Below, one piece after another: positions 1 through 5,232 of a stretch of 20,339 nucleotides of DNA. Source of the DNA: a virus; the IMG/VR virus record IMGVR_UViG_3300032893_000306, positions 1 to 20,339 of that record; one strand, given 5' to 3'. Position numbers and translations under genes: made by a program. Position 1 is the first letter of the stretch, and every line of letters starts with the position of its first letter. A model generated the notes under the pieces. That model searched no databases. It saw only the letters and a program-made list of their open reading frames with translations, and was not told the DNA's origin.

Positions 1-167
1 AGATAGGCACCCCTGAGATAGGCACCCCCGAGATCGGCACCCCCGAGATAGGCACCCCTGAGATCGGCACTTTCCTTAACTTTTTGTTCAACAGCCTTCA
101 AAAAAGACTCTGCTTCGACCTCGAACATTACGTTGTTCGCCCATCTGTTCCTAATCTCGAATTTCAT
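1..167 (-). CDS. Pentapeptide-repeat protein, N-terminal part (runs off the window)
   Basis: Read on the minus strand, an ATG at 167-165 follows AAAGGAGG with a 4-nt gap and opens a frame of 55 codons that continues past base 1 without a stop. The protein begins MKFEIRNRW, has a short alpha/beta head of about 32 residues, and then enters pentapeptide repeats of the form A(D/Y)LxG (ADLRG, AYLGG, ADLGG, AYLRG). The 15-bp DNA tandem repeat at 1-68 is simply this coding pattern: each unit is three pentapeptide-type codon blocks' worth of near-identical sequence. Pentapeptide repeats fold into a right-handed beta helix. Phage versions with this MKFEI(R/K)NR head are common, but their function is unknown to me. 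The start lies inside the end of the repressor gene (17-bp overlap), so the two are probably one leftward operon with coupled translation. The C-terminus is not seen. Confidence 0.85.
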   Translation of the reverse strand, partial: MKFEIRNRWANNVMFEVEAESFLKAVEQKVKESADLRGAYLGGADLGGAYLRGAY

Positions 168-393
168 GATGCCTCCTTTGTGGCAGCTCGCTCCGGTATC
201 CAGGGTAAAACTGCCAGATTGGGAAATCAAGCGCAGTTGCTATCTTCCATAAGTCTTCGGCATCTACATTGCCTTTATTAAGCTCGATGTCGGACAAATA
301 GCTCTGACTGATCCCCGTACTGTCGCCCAATTTCTCTTGGCTGATGCCCCTTTTCAATCTCAATTCCCTTATTTTATCGCCTATTGTTGCCAT
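151..393 (-). CDS. XRE-family helix-turn-helix repressor (CI-like)
   Basis: This 80-residue protein begins MATIGDKIRELRLKRG. It carries a classic XRE/Cro-CI helix-turn-helix at about residues 6-60 (GISQEKLGDSTGISQSYLSD is the recognition part) and ends in a short basic tail. It lacks a CI-type C-terminal peptidase or dimerisation domain, so RecA-triggered self-cleavage is not expected. It is transcribed leftward, divergently from the Cro-like gene at 503, across a 109-bp gap holding paired operator-like inverted repeats. There is no good ribosome site before the ATG. The predicted promoter would start transcription only 2-3 nt upstream, so a nearly leaderless message, as for lambda cI from PRM, is likely (inference). 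It overlaps the pentapeptide gene downstream. Confidence 0.85.
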   Translation of the reverse strand: MATIGDKIRELRLKRGISQEKLGDSTGISQSYLSDIELNKGNVDAEDLWKIATALDFPIWQFYPGYRSELPQRRHHEIRD

Positions 394-402
394 CTTTCGA
401 TA

Positions 403-431
403 ACTCTACCGCACATGGCGATACTTGTCAA
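403..431 (-). promoter_or_regulatory. Leftward promoter of the repressor operon
   Basis: On the minus strand, TTGACA (431-426) is followed by a 17-nt spacer and TAGAGT (408-403). The predicted start is near 396-395, just before the ATG at 393. A perfect palindrome ACTTG-T-CAAGT (423-433) overlaps the -35 box. Confidence 0.65.
407..423. promoter_or_regulatory. Operator O1 (inverted repeat)
   Basis: TACCGC-N5-GCGATA is a 17-bp near-palindrome inside the leftward promoter, touching its -10 box. It has the same half-site and the same 5-bp spacing as the element at 473-489. It probably binds the repressor and/or the Cro-like protein. Confidence 0.6.
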
Positions 432-464
432 GTGTTTTCTCAAAAATTTTTCTGAAGATTTTTC

Positions 465-493
465 TTGCAATCCACCGCGAATAGCGGTAGCAT
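465..493 (+). promoter_or_regulatory. Rightward promoter of the early operon
   Basis: TTGCAA (465-470), a 17-nt spacer and TAGCAT (488-493) place the start near 500, about 3 nt before the ATG at 503. The mirror-image arrangement to the leftward promoter supports it. Confidence 0.55.
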
Positions 494-500
494 ATCGGTA
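473..500. promoter_or_regulatory. Operator O2 plus an extra half-site
   Basis: CACCGC-N5-GCGGTA (473-489) fills the spacer of the rightward promoter. A third half-site TCGGTA (495-500) follows with the same 5-bp gap, in direct orientation to GCGGTA. A regulator bound here would block the rightward promoter. Confidence 0.6.
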
Positions 501-502
501 TT

Positions 503-730
503 ATGATAACTCAAGAGCAAATAGCCAGTAAATACGGGAAGAAACAGAGCTTCATTAGCGATCTGAGCTTGGGAAACCGGTTCACGACGGACCCCGATCT
601 CGCGGTAGAGATGGCACAGATGTACGGGCGGCTACCGATTGACTACATCAACCCAAGGAAACGGCCCGTGTATCTGAAGGCATACCCTAAGCTCGGCCGG
701 CCGGTCAGGATCGCACAGGGACAAGTCTAA
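503..730 (+). CDS. Cro-like helix-turn-helix protein
   Basis: This 75-residue protein carries a single helix-turn-helix near its N-terminus (ITQEQIASKYGKKQSFISDL, residues 2-21) and a basic C-terminal half. Size, position and orientation opposite the repressor fit a Cro-type regulator that is first in the rightward early operon. No Shine-Dalgarno sequence precedes the ATG. The promoter at 465-493 predicts an almost leaderless message, matching the repressor side. It probably competes with the repressor for the operators at 407-423 and 473-500. The identification as Cro is from context; the HTH itself is visible. Confidence 0.75.
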   Translation: MITQEQIASKYGKKQSFISDLSLGNRFTTDPDLAVEMAQMYGRLPIDYINPRKRPVYLKAYPKLGRPVRIAQGQV

Positions 731-1175
731 ATGCGCCCATACGCCGGGGAAGGGGAGAGGATGAGAATACCTACGCATAGAGAAGGCTCGACGCCTAGAG
801 CGGTGGAGGCCGGTGTGAGCGCACGGAAGCCGGTAAGCCTGCCCGAAGGAAACTCAAAGGTGCGTCCGGACGTCGAGTCGCCTTGCCAGAGCAGTGGACA
901 AGGTCAGGGAATTGAGGGGCTGAATCGGGATAGGCCCCTCACTTACGACAAGCATTTTCTCAACCTCCGCACCTTGGAGGATGAATGAAAGATACCCCCG
1001 GCCCGGCTTTTATCAGGTGTCCCACACTCCGCGGAACATGGCTCCGAAATGTGGAAAGGAGCCCAAAACGTGCAGATAGGCTTTTGGTGGCTGTCCCATC
1101 AAGAGTTGACCGGGAAAAGCGCGGAGATTGCCCTGGCGGAGCCTGGGGGAGTTTAGTGTGCGGTCGGGGTGAAGG
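731..1175 (+). other. Structured stretch with weak coding potential
   Basis: This 445-bp stretch between the Cro-like gene and the first clearly conserved early gene has several strong hairpins. One is a long-range helix of 783-793 with 871-884 (11 pairs, one 3-nt bulge). Others are an 8-bp hairpin TGAGGGGC/GCCCCTCA (913-920 with 934-941) and CCTCC/GGAGG (964-968 with 976-980), the last of which hides a ribosome site. Short open frames exist (761-988, 985-1179, 981-1079, 1049-1156), but none gives a recognisable protein. It may be a cis-acting RNA at the position where other temperate phages carry early antitermination sites, or a decayed gene. I cannot decide between these. Confidence 0.4.
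761..988 (+). CDS. Hypothetical small protein (doubtful)
   Basis: An ATG preceded by a purine-rich GGGGAGAGG opens a 75-codon frame ending at TGA 986-988. An in-frame ATG at 731 abuts the Cro stop. The product is rich in Arg, Gly, Ser and Pro and has no recognisable domain, membrane segment or coiled coil. The frame runs through the strongest hairpins of the region, which is more typical of an RNA structure than of a protein gene. It is kept only because the spacing and start signal are acceptable. Confidence 0.25.
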   Translation: MRIPTHREGSTPRAVEAGVSARKPVSLPEGNSKVRPDVESPCQSSGQGQGIEGLNRDRPLTYDKHFLNLRTLEDE

Positions 1176-1179
1176 ATGA
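985..1179 (+). CDS. Hypothetical small protein (doubtful)
   Basis: The ATG at 985 sits 4 nt after GGAGG, and the stop overlaps the next ATG as ATGA (1176-1179), the junction style used throughout this phage. The 64-residue product is basic, with three cysteines, and matches nothing I know. Two other frames in the same stretch look at least as protein-like: 981-1079, beginning MNERYPRPGFYQVS, and 1049-1156, containing IGFWWLSHQELTG. A gene broken by a frameshift is therefore a real alternative. Confidence 0.25.
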   Translation: MKDTPGPAFIRCPTLRGTWLRNVERSPKRADRLLVAVPSRVDREKRGDCPGGAWGSLVCGRGEG

Positions 1180-1469
1180 AACTCGTTAACCGCTTCATGG
1201 ACGACTCCAAAGACCTCCAGGCCTTCATGTGGGGGCCTATCAAGATTCTCAAGAGCGTGGATAATACCGAGAAATGGGGATGGCTCCTGCATGTCTCACT
1301 CTCACTGCCGCTGCGGCATCCTACCTGGCCGGAAATCCTGGCGGTGAAGGAACATTTCTTCGGGGATCAGGACTGCATGATGGTTCTGCCGAAGAAAGAG
1401 GACTATGTGAACATTCACGAGCATTGCTTTCATATTTGGCAATGCCCGGAAGAGTGGGGGATCAGATAA
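1176..1469 (+). CDS. DUF7694-type phage protein
   Basis: This 97-residue protein has the pattern I associate with the DUF7694 family of small phage proteins: MWGPIKI near residue 18, WGWLLHVSLS, PTWPEI, a central FFGDQDCMMVLPKKEDYVN and a final HCFHIWQ. These proteins occur in early or accessory regions of many tailed phages, and no biochemical role is known to me. The start ATGA overlaps the previous short frame, and GGGTGAAGG provides the ribosome site. The family assignment is from memory of the pattern and was not searched. Confidence 0.75.
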   Translation: MKLVNRFMDDSKDLQAFMWGPIKILKSVDNTEKWGWLLHVSLSLPLRHPTWPEILAVKEHFFGDQDCMMVLPKKEDYVNIHEHCFHIWQCPEEWGIR

Positions 1470-1498
1470 ACGACGGAACAGAAGGAGGTGAGACAAAT

Positions 1499-1726
1499 AT
1501 GGTAAGAGGAAAATTCAGAGTGAACAGTATTATGGATCACGGGAGCGACGTTAAGACGCTAAAGCTCGGTTGCGTCTATGATTCAACAATCCCGGAAGAC
1601 AAAGCATTTCAGAAAGCAACGCCATGGGGAGAAATCTCCATGGACATCGGTAACCCTGCGGCCCTTGAGCAACTTCAGATCGGCGCTTATGTGTATGTGG
1701 ATTTCACGGTCATTCCGAAGGAGTAA
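1499..1726 (+). CDS. Conserved phage hypothetical protein
   Basis: The start at 1499 has an excellent ribosome site (AAGGAGGTGA at 1482-1491, 8-nt gap). Upstream in-frame ATGs at 1274 and after lie inside the previous gene and are rejected. The 75-residue product begins MVRGKFRVNSIMDHG and contains LGCVYDSTIPEDKAFQKATPWGEISMDIGNPAALEQL, written here across its two halves, with a terminal YVDFT motif. Proteins of this shape (a small beta-rich fold with an IPED..F.K.TP.G motif) are frequent in phage genomes near structural or early genes. The function is unknown. Confidence 0.8.
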   Translation: MVRGKFRVNSIMDHGSDVKTLKLGCVYDSTIPEDKAFQKATPWGEISMDIGNPAALEQLQIGAYVYVDFTVIPKE

Positions 1727-1731
1727 AGGAC

Positions 1732-1743
1732 GTGCGGTCGGGG
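1732..1743 (+). repeat. Copy 2 of a 12-bp leader repeat (copy 1 at 1158-1169)
   Basis: GTGCGGTCGGGG occurs identically at 1158-1169 and 1732-1743. Both copies are followed by a TGA(A/G)GG ribosome site and an ATGA start. The sequence appears to be a duplicated translation-initiation leader or a site for a phage regulator. Confidence 0.5.
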
Positions 1744-1750
1744 CTGAGGG

Positions 1751-1963
1751 ATGATGAATGTTTGTGATTTCATTTACATCGAACGAGAACATTATGGAAT
1801 TGAAGACGGCGAGGGCCAGGACGGCGAGCAGTCGGCGCAGAATGCAACAGGGCGCACAGGGGAACGGCCCAGTACCCGAACGGCGCAGAGCGACTCTGAT
1901 ATCCTCCCTGTTGAGGGTAAATCAGCGTTCCTGGACCCCGGCCGCCTTTTGAGGGGGGGATGA
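1751..1963 (+). CDS. Hypothetical acidic small protein
   Basis: The 70-residue frame begins MMNVCDFIYIEREHYG, is rich in Glu, Asp, Gln and Ser, and ends in an ATGA overlap (1960-1963) with the replication gene. This overlap is why it is preferred over the competing frame 1758-1952, whose product is implausibly Arg/Ala/Ser-rich. GAGGG precedes the ATG closely. There is no recognisable domain. Its position just upstream of the initiator gene suggests an early-operon accessory protein, but this is inference. Confidence 0.45.
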   Translation: MMNVCDFIYIEREHYGIEDGEGQDGEQSAQNATGRTGERPSTRTAQSDSDILPVEGKSAFLDPGRLLRGG

Positions 1964-2676
1964 GCGCAGACCTGCGTATTGATTTTGGATTCTTTGACCA
2001 CCGCAAGACTAAGCGGCTTATCTCTCAGCTTGGGCTGCAAGGCGCGTGGTCCCTTCTGAAGCTATGGCGCAAGGCAGCGGAGACCAGGCCGAAGGGCAAA
2101 CTTTACGGCATGGATGAGACAGACATAGCCCTCGACGCGGAATGGCCCGGTGATCCTTTGGAGTTCTGCAAAACACTCCTTGATCTACATTGGTTGGATA
2201 GAAACGGAGATAACGTCTATGAGGTCCATGATTGGCAGGAACATCAGCCTTGGATATTCGGAAGTGAGGAGCGGTCAGTACAGGCCCGAGAAGCTGCAAA
2301 AATTATGTGGGATAAAAAGCGGTCTAAAAGCGCAAAGAAAGCGGAGAAGAAGCGCACCGCAAGCGCACCGCTTACAGACAGCAATGCCCCATCTCCTTTC
2401 CTTTCCTCTCCTATCCCTTCCATCTCCATAAAAGAAAGAAAAGATATACCACCCGATTTTGAGAGTGTAAAAGCGTACTGCGAACAACGACACAACACAA
2501 TCAACGCTCAGAAGTTTATCGACCACTATTCTGCAAGAGGATGGATGATCGGCAAGAACAAAATGAAAGACTGGCAGGCAGCCATCAGAACGTGGGAAGA
2601 GAACGAAAAGGAAAACCCAATCGAAAAAACAAAGCCCAAAGAAAAATGGGAGCTCGCCTTGGAGGGCAAGATATGA
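1960..2676 (+). CDS. Phage replication initiator (DnaD-like, replisome organizer)
   Basis: This 238-residue protein has two visible parts. Residues 1-95 form a winged-helix-like domain (IDFGFFDHRKTKRLI, GLQGAWSLLKLWRKAAE, LLDLHWLD) and end in the DWQEHQPW...EERSVQAREAAKIMW segment typical of phage replication initiators. After a low-complexity linker at about 120-165 (Lys, Ser, Pro), residues 166-213 carry the DnaD-type tail FESVKAYCEQR...FIDHYSARGW followed by KMKDWQAAIRTW. Such proteins bind the phage origin and recruit the host helicase loader or helicase. The DNA encoding the linker holds direct repeats and a pyrimidine tract that could be the origin. The gene overlaps both neighbours by ATGA. 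The class call is strong; the exact family is not certain. Confidence 0.8.
   Translation: MSADLRIDFGFFDHRKTKRLISQLGLQGAWSLLKLWRKAAETRPKGKLYGMDETDIALDAEWPGDPLEFCKTLLDLHWLDRNGDNVYEVHDWQEHQPWIFGSEERSVQAREAAKIMWDKKRSKSAKKAEKKRTASAPLTDSNAPSPFLSSPIPSISIKERKDIPPDFESVKAYCEQRHNTINAQKFIDHYSARGWMIGKNKMKDWQAAIRTWEENEKENPIEKTKPKEKWELALEGKI
2351..2427 (+). repeat. Repeats and polypyrimidine tract inside the initiator gene
   Basis: AGCGCACCGC occurs at 2351-2360 and again at 2362-2371 (11-bp period). A 41-nt tract at 2387-2427 follows with only three purines. The segment lies in the interdomain linker of the initiator gene, where lambdoid phages carry their origin inside gene O. It is a possible origin. 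Confidence 0.35.
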
Positions 2677-3149
2677 ACGTCTCGTCTGATATGAAGAACC
2701 AATCCCATATCGTTCATTGGCAGGAGATTGTCAAAGACGATTTCATGGATGAGTTTGTCAAAGTAGTGAAGGCCTCGCATTACACCGGTCGAGCGGGTTT
2801 TCTCAGCACCGAAGCGGCCGTTAAGAAGATCATGGACGGCATGAAGCCCGAGAATAAAGACAAGTATTTGGATATTCGGTTTTCCATGAGGGAGTGCGGC
2901 TATTACTACGACAAAGCAGGGATTTGGCATGTCGTGGGATGGACTGACGATACATGGATTGACGACAAGGGCAACTTGAAATTCTACACGACGGCGCCGG
3001 GGCCAATGGTGTTTATCTCTATGGCGTCTTTCATGGAAGCCAAGGAAGAGCATAAGAGAGACACGGGGAAGGTTCCCTTGCCGCCACCAGGCCCGCTCGC
3101 GCCATTACTCGACGACTTCATACATGAGCCCGACGCCTGGGAATCGTAG
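2673..3149 (+). CDS. Hypothetical protein
   Basis: The start at 2673 overlaps the initiator stop (ATGA) and has GGAGGGC upstream. An earlier in-frame ATG at 2541 lies inside the previous gene and is rejected. The 158-residue product is soluble, mixed in charge and rich in aromatic residues in its middle (GYYYDKAGIWHVVGWTDDTW). It has a Pro-rich C-terminal stretch (KVPLPPPGPLAPLL). The slot after a replication initiator is often held by a helicase loader, but no Walker motif is present, so that role is not supported. I do not recognise the family. Confidence 0.75.
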   Translation: MNVSSDMKNQSHIVHWQEIVKDDFMDEFVKVVKASHYTGRAGFLSTEAAVKKIMDGMKPENKDKYLDIRFSMRECGYYYDKAGIWHVVGWTDDTWIDDKGNLKFYTTAPGPMVFISMASFMEAKEEHKRDTGKVPLPPPGPLAPLLDDFIHEPDAWES

Positions 3150-3165
3150 GGAAAGGAGGGAGGGG

Positions 3166-3885
3166 ATGGCTCTGATTGAACACGATCTATTCCGAGGCCG
3201 CATAGACAAGGTCCAGATCGCCATCGACCGGATGAAAATGTTTGAGCCGCCGGAAGGGTACTACCTAGCCTATTCAGGCGGCAAAGATTCAGACACGATC
3301 TTGGCACTTGCGAAGATGGCCGGTGTGAAATTCGACGCGCACTACAATCGGGCTGTAGAACCCCCAGAAGTGTACTGGCACGTCAAGAAGCACCCAGAAG
3401 TGAAAATCCATCTGCCCAAAGAAACCATGTGGCAACTGATAAGACGTAAGCATTGCCCGCCGCTAAGGCAAGCCCGTTTTTGTTGTGAGTTTCTTAAGGA
3501 ATCCTCTGGAGGAGGGAGATTTGTTCTTACGGGTGTAAGAGCTGAAGAAAGCGTTATGAGAGCAAAGAGAAAGATGGTTGATAACTGCCTCAAAGATGGA
3601 GGCAAGCGGTATCTACACCCTATCATAGATTGGTCTGCCAAGGATGTATGGCAATTCTTAAGACAGAACAATGTCGAATACTGCCGTCTGTATGACGAAG
3701 GCTTCAAGCGAATAGGGTGTGTGCTATGTCCCTGTTCTTCTCGTCGGGATATTGAGGCTCTTAGATGGCCCAAAATACGAGAGGCTTATAAAAGGGCAAT
3801 GGAAAGAGGCGGATGTAAGCTCACGATTGAACGGTGGCTTTCGACATACAAAGGGAAGACAGAGGATGGAGGATTGTTCACTTAG
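3166..3885 (+). CDS. PP-loop ATPase, phosphoadenosine phosphosulfate reductase-like
   Basis: This 239-residue protein follows a strong AAAGGAGG site. The PP-loop SGGKDSDT (residues 37-44) binds ATP in the PAPS reductase/adenylyl-transferring superfamily. Cys106-Cys107 and C185-VL-C188 reproduce the CC...CxxC spacing (about 77 residues) of [4Fe-4S] APS reductases and related phage proteins, so an iron-sulfur cluster is plausible. The C-terminal catalytic ECG(L/I)H of true PAPS/APS reductases is absent, with only a lone Cys217 in that area. It is therefore probably not a sulfate-assimilation enzyme. Related PP-loop proteins act in nucleotide or DNA/RNA sulfur modification, which would fit a phage early gene, but the substrate cannot be read from sequence. 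The in-frame ATG at 3124 lies inside the preceding gene and lacks a ribosome site. Confidence 0.85.
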   Translation: MALIEHDLFRGRIDKVQIAIDRMKMFEPPEGYYLAYSGGKDSDTILALAKMAGVKFDAHYNRAVEPPEVYWHVKKHPEVKIHLPKETMWQLIRRKHCPPLRQARFCCEFLKESSGGGRFVLTGVRAEESVMRAKRKMVDNCLKDGGKRYLHPIIDWSAKDVWQFLRQNNVEYCRLYDEGFKRIGCVLCPCSSRRDIEALRWPKIREAYKRAMERGGCKLTIERWLSTYKGKTEDGGLFT

Positions 3886-3897
3886 CCCCCACGGGGC
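3885..3897 (+). other. Short GC hairpin between genes
   Basis: GCCCC-CAC-GGGGC overlaps the last base of the PP-loop gene stop and is followed at once by the ribosome site GAGGAGGGG of the next gene. It has no T tract, so it is more likely an mRNA-processing or stability element than a terminator. Confidence 0.4.
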
Positions 3898-3908
3898 GAG
3901 GAGGGGAG

Positions 3909-4046
3909 ATGAAGTATTTTGGGTATGTTGCGCTTGCTTACGGAATATCAATGTCGGCAGGCAATTGGGGTAAGGACAAAAATTATCTTCTCTTTTTTTT
4001 GGGGGTCGGATTGATAGTAGCTGGAGCTATTATGTTAAGTAATTAG
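3909..4046 (+). CDS. Small membrane protein
   Basis: The ATG at 3909 follows GAGGAGGGGAG. The 45-residue product has two hydrophobic segments, at about residues 4-18 (FGYVALAYGISMSAG) and 26-44 (YLLFFLGVGLIVAGAIMLS), separated by the short polar turn NWGKDKN. It is probably a helical hairpin in the inner membrane. Its size and topology resemble holin-like or superinfection-related phage peptides, but there is no endolysin beside it and I do not assign a function. The upstream in-frame ATG at 3834 lies inside the previous gene. Confidence 0.7.
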   Translation: MKYFGYVALAYGISMSAGNWGKDKNYLLFFLGVGLIVAGAIMLSN

Positions 4047-4100
4047 AAGGCAAAGGATGAGTAAGGCACGGGCATGGAAGCCCAAAGAGGAGGGTTGAGG

Positions 4101-4409
4101 GTGAAGCAATCCGACCGTGAGCCCAACATCACCACGAGGGGCGTGATTATCCACCTCCTGCGTATGTTGTGGCTTCACAGCCGGGAGCGGCGCGCAGCCC
4201 TCAAGCGGGACGATTACACGTGCCAGGGTTGCCACAGGAAGCAGAGCGCGGCCAAGGGGAAAGAGTTCAAGGTGGAGGTCCACCACTGTGCGGGAAGCAT
4301 CGATTGGGATGCCATCATAGAGTACATCCGGCGCAACCTGCTCGTGGATCATTCGAGGCTCGTCACGCTCTGCAAGGAATGCCACGATGAGGAAGAGAGA
4401 GAAGGCTGA
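4101..4409 (+). CDS. HNH endonuclease
   Basis: A GTG at 4101 with AGAGGAGGG at 4086-4094 (6-nt gap) is chosen as start; an ATG at 4074 in the same frame has no ribosome site. The 102-residue product carries zinc-binding C41-QG-C44 and C91-KE-C94-H95, with the catalytic His pair at 61-62 (VEVHH). The usual Asn before the last motif is replaced (DHSRLVTLC), as in other phage HNH proteins with the AKGKEFKVEVHH and IIEYIRRNLLVD segments. It is a probable nicking or cleaving DNA endonuclease. A 13-codon peptide (4057-4098, MSKARAWKPKEEG) ends just before the GTG and could be a translated leader. Confidence 0.8.
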   Translation: MKQSDREPNITTRGVIIHLLRMLWLHSRERRAALKRDDYTCQGCHRKQSAAKGKEFKVEVHHCAGSIDWDAIIEYIRRNLLVDHSRLVTLCKECHDEEEREG

Positions 4410-4421
4410 AAGGGGGTTAGG

Positions 4422-4844
4422 ATGATTGCAGAAAAAGTAACAGTGACGATTACGGTCGAGACATTGAGCGTTGATTCGGTCCCCGCAATGCTCTTGGAAG
4501 TCGCGGAGCATATCAGGAAGGAATTCGTGACGGGAGTGATCACGGCTGACGACGGCGATACTGCTACGTGGAATACAACCAAGGGAGTGGGAATGATGGA
4601 AAATGAAGAAAGCCTGAGAAAAAGCCTTGAGGATGCCCTCCCGCCGATTGTGCCCCGGCACGGCATACAGCGGTACGGATGGCCCTATAGCGAGGGGCAC
4701 ATGGCCAATCAAGACTCTATCGGCCAGGGGCCTCCCGGGGCTTTCGTGGTGGGGAGGAAGGTCGTTTATCCACGGGCCTCTCTCATAGATTGGTTGCTCT
4801 CTCGCTTGACGGAGAAGCCGACGAAGGCCCGCGAGGCGCGGTAG
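4422..4844 (+). CDS. Two-part protein: small conserved phage domain plus excisionase-like domain
   Basis: In this 140-residue frame, residues 1-55 (VTVTITVETLSVDSV...ITADDGDTATW) match a small phage protein usually found alone. Residues 75-132 (LPPIVPRHGIQRYGWPYSEG, then RKVVYPRASLIDWLLSRL) look like an AlpA/Xis-type winged helix-turn-helix. The two parts meet at Met58-Met59 (4593-4598), which is preceded by GGGAGTGGGA. A second protein may therefore start internally, giving both a fused and a short product. The excisionase-like part would bind DNA as a regulator or recombination accessory protein; the role is inferred. Confidence 0.65.
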   Translation: MIAEKVTVTITVETLSVDSVPAMLLEVAEHIRKEFVTGVITADDGDTATWNTTKGVGMMENEESLRKSLEDALPPIVPRHGIQRYGWPYSEGHMANQDSIGQGPPGAFVVGRKVVYPRASLIDWLLSRLTEKPTKAREAR

Positions 4845-4977
4845 GCCATGGACCTTAAATACGTAGATTCCGCGGATAGGGTATCGATCCCGACAAGGTC
4901 AGCTCCCCGGCTGGCTTTCCGCGGTTCACTTTCCGGGCCGCACGGGGATGGGAAGATGCTTGAGGAAGGGGTGAGAG

Positions 4978-5202
4978 ATGCCAAAATACTCAGGATTCAA
5001 CAAATACAAGCCGGTCTGGACATTAAGCCACGAGAGAGAATTTATCAGTGGCCTGGGCTCGTGGAACAGCAAGAGTGGGGTGGCACCAAGGAAGAAAGCA
5101 TTGGAAGGGTATATTAAATCCCTCGATCTGCCCGACAGGCGATGGACGGATACGGAGAGGGAAAGACTCAGGAAGTGGGCTATGGCGTGTCTGGGGGCTT
5201 GA
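4978..5202 (+). CDS. Conserved phage hypothetical protein
   Basis: The 74-residue protein starts at an ATG after GGAAGGGGTGAG. It contains WTLSHEREFISGLG, a basic stretch APRKKALEGYIKSLD, and a charged helical end (TDTERERLRKWAMACLG). The pattern of an initial (F/W)xxxHE..FI.GLG followed by R..AL..Y recurs in small phage proteins near replication genes. The function is unknown. The overlapping frame 4848-5117 has no ribosome site and loses coding character past its first 25 codons, so it was not called. The 133 bp upstream (4845-4977) holds no gene I can support. Confidence 0.75.
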   Translation: MPKYSGFNKYKPVWTLSHEREFISGLGSWNSKSGVAPRKKALEGYIKSLDLPDRRWTDTERERLRKWAMACLGA

Positions 5203-5232
5203 CAAACAGCAGAAGAGGAGTAAAATAAGCCT

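Noticed and set aside
1-70. Tandem 15-bp repeat as an iteron or transposon end
   Set aside because: In the minus frame it encodes pentapeptide repeats continuous with a well-started gene.
849-862. AAACTCAAAGG, matching part of a conserved 16S rRNA segment
   Set aside because: Only 11 bases match, with no flanking similarity, unlike the long two-part 23S match at 5963-6163.
1758-1952. 64-codon frame competing with 1751-1963
   Set aside because: Its product is implausibly rich in Arg, Ala and Ser, and it does not form the ATGA overlap seen at other junctions.
4848-5117. 89-codon frame overlapping the gene at 4978
   Set aside because: It lacks a ribosome site, and more than half of it lies inside the better-supported 4978-5202 gene.
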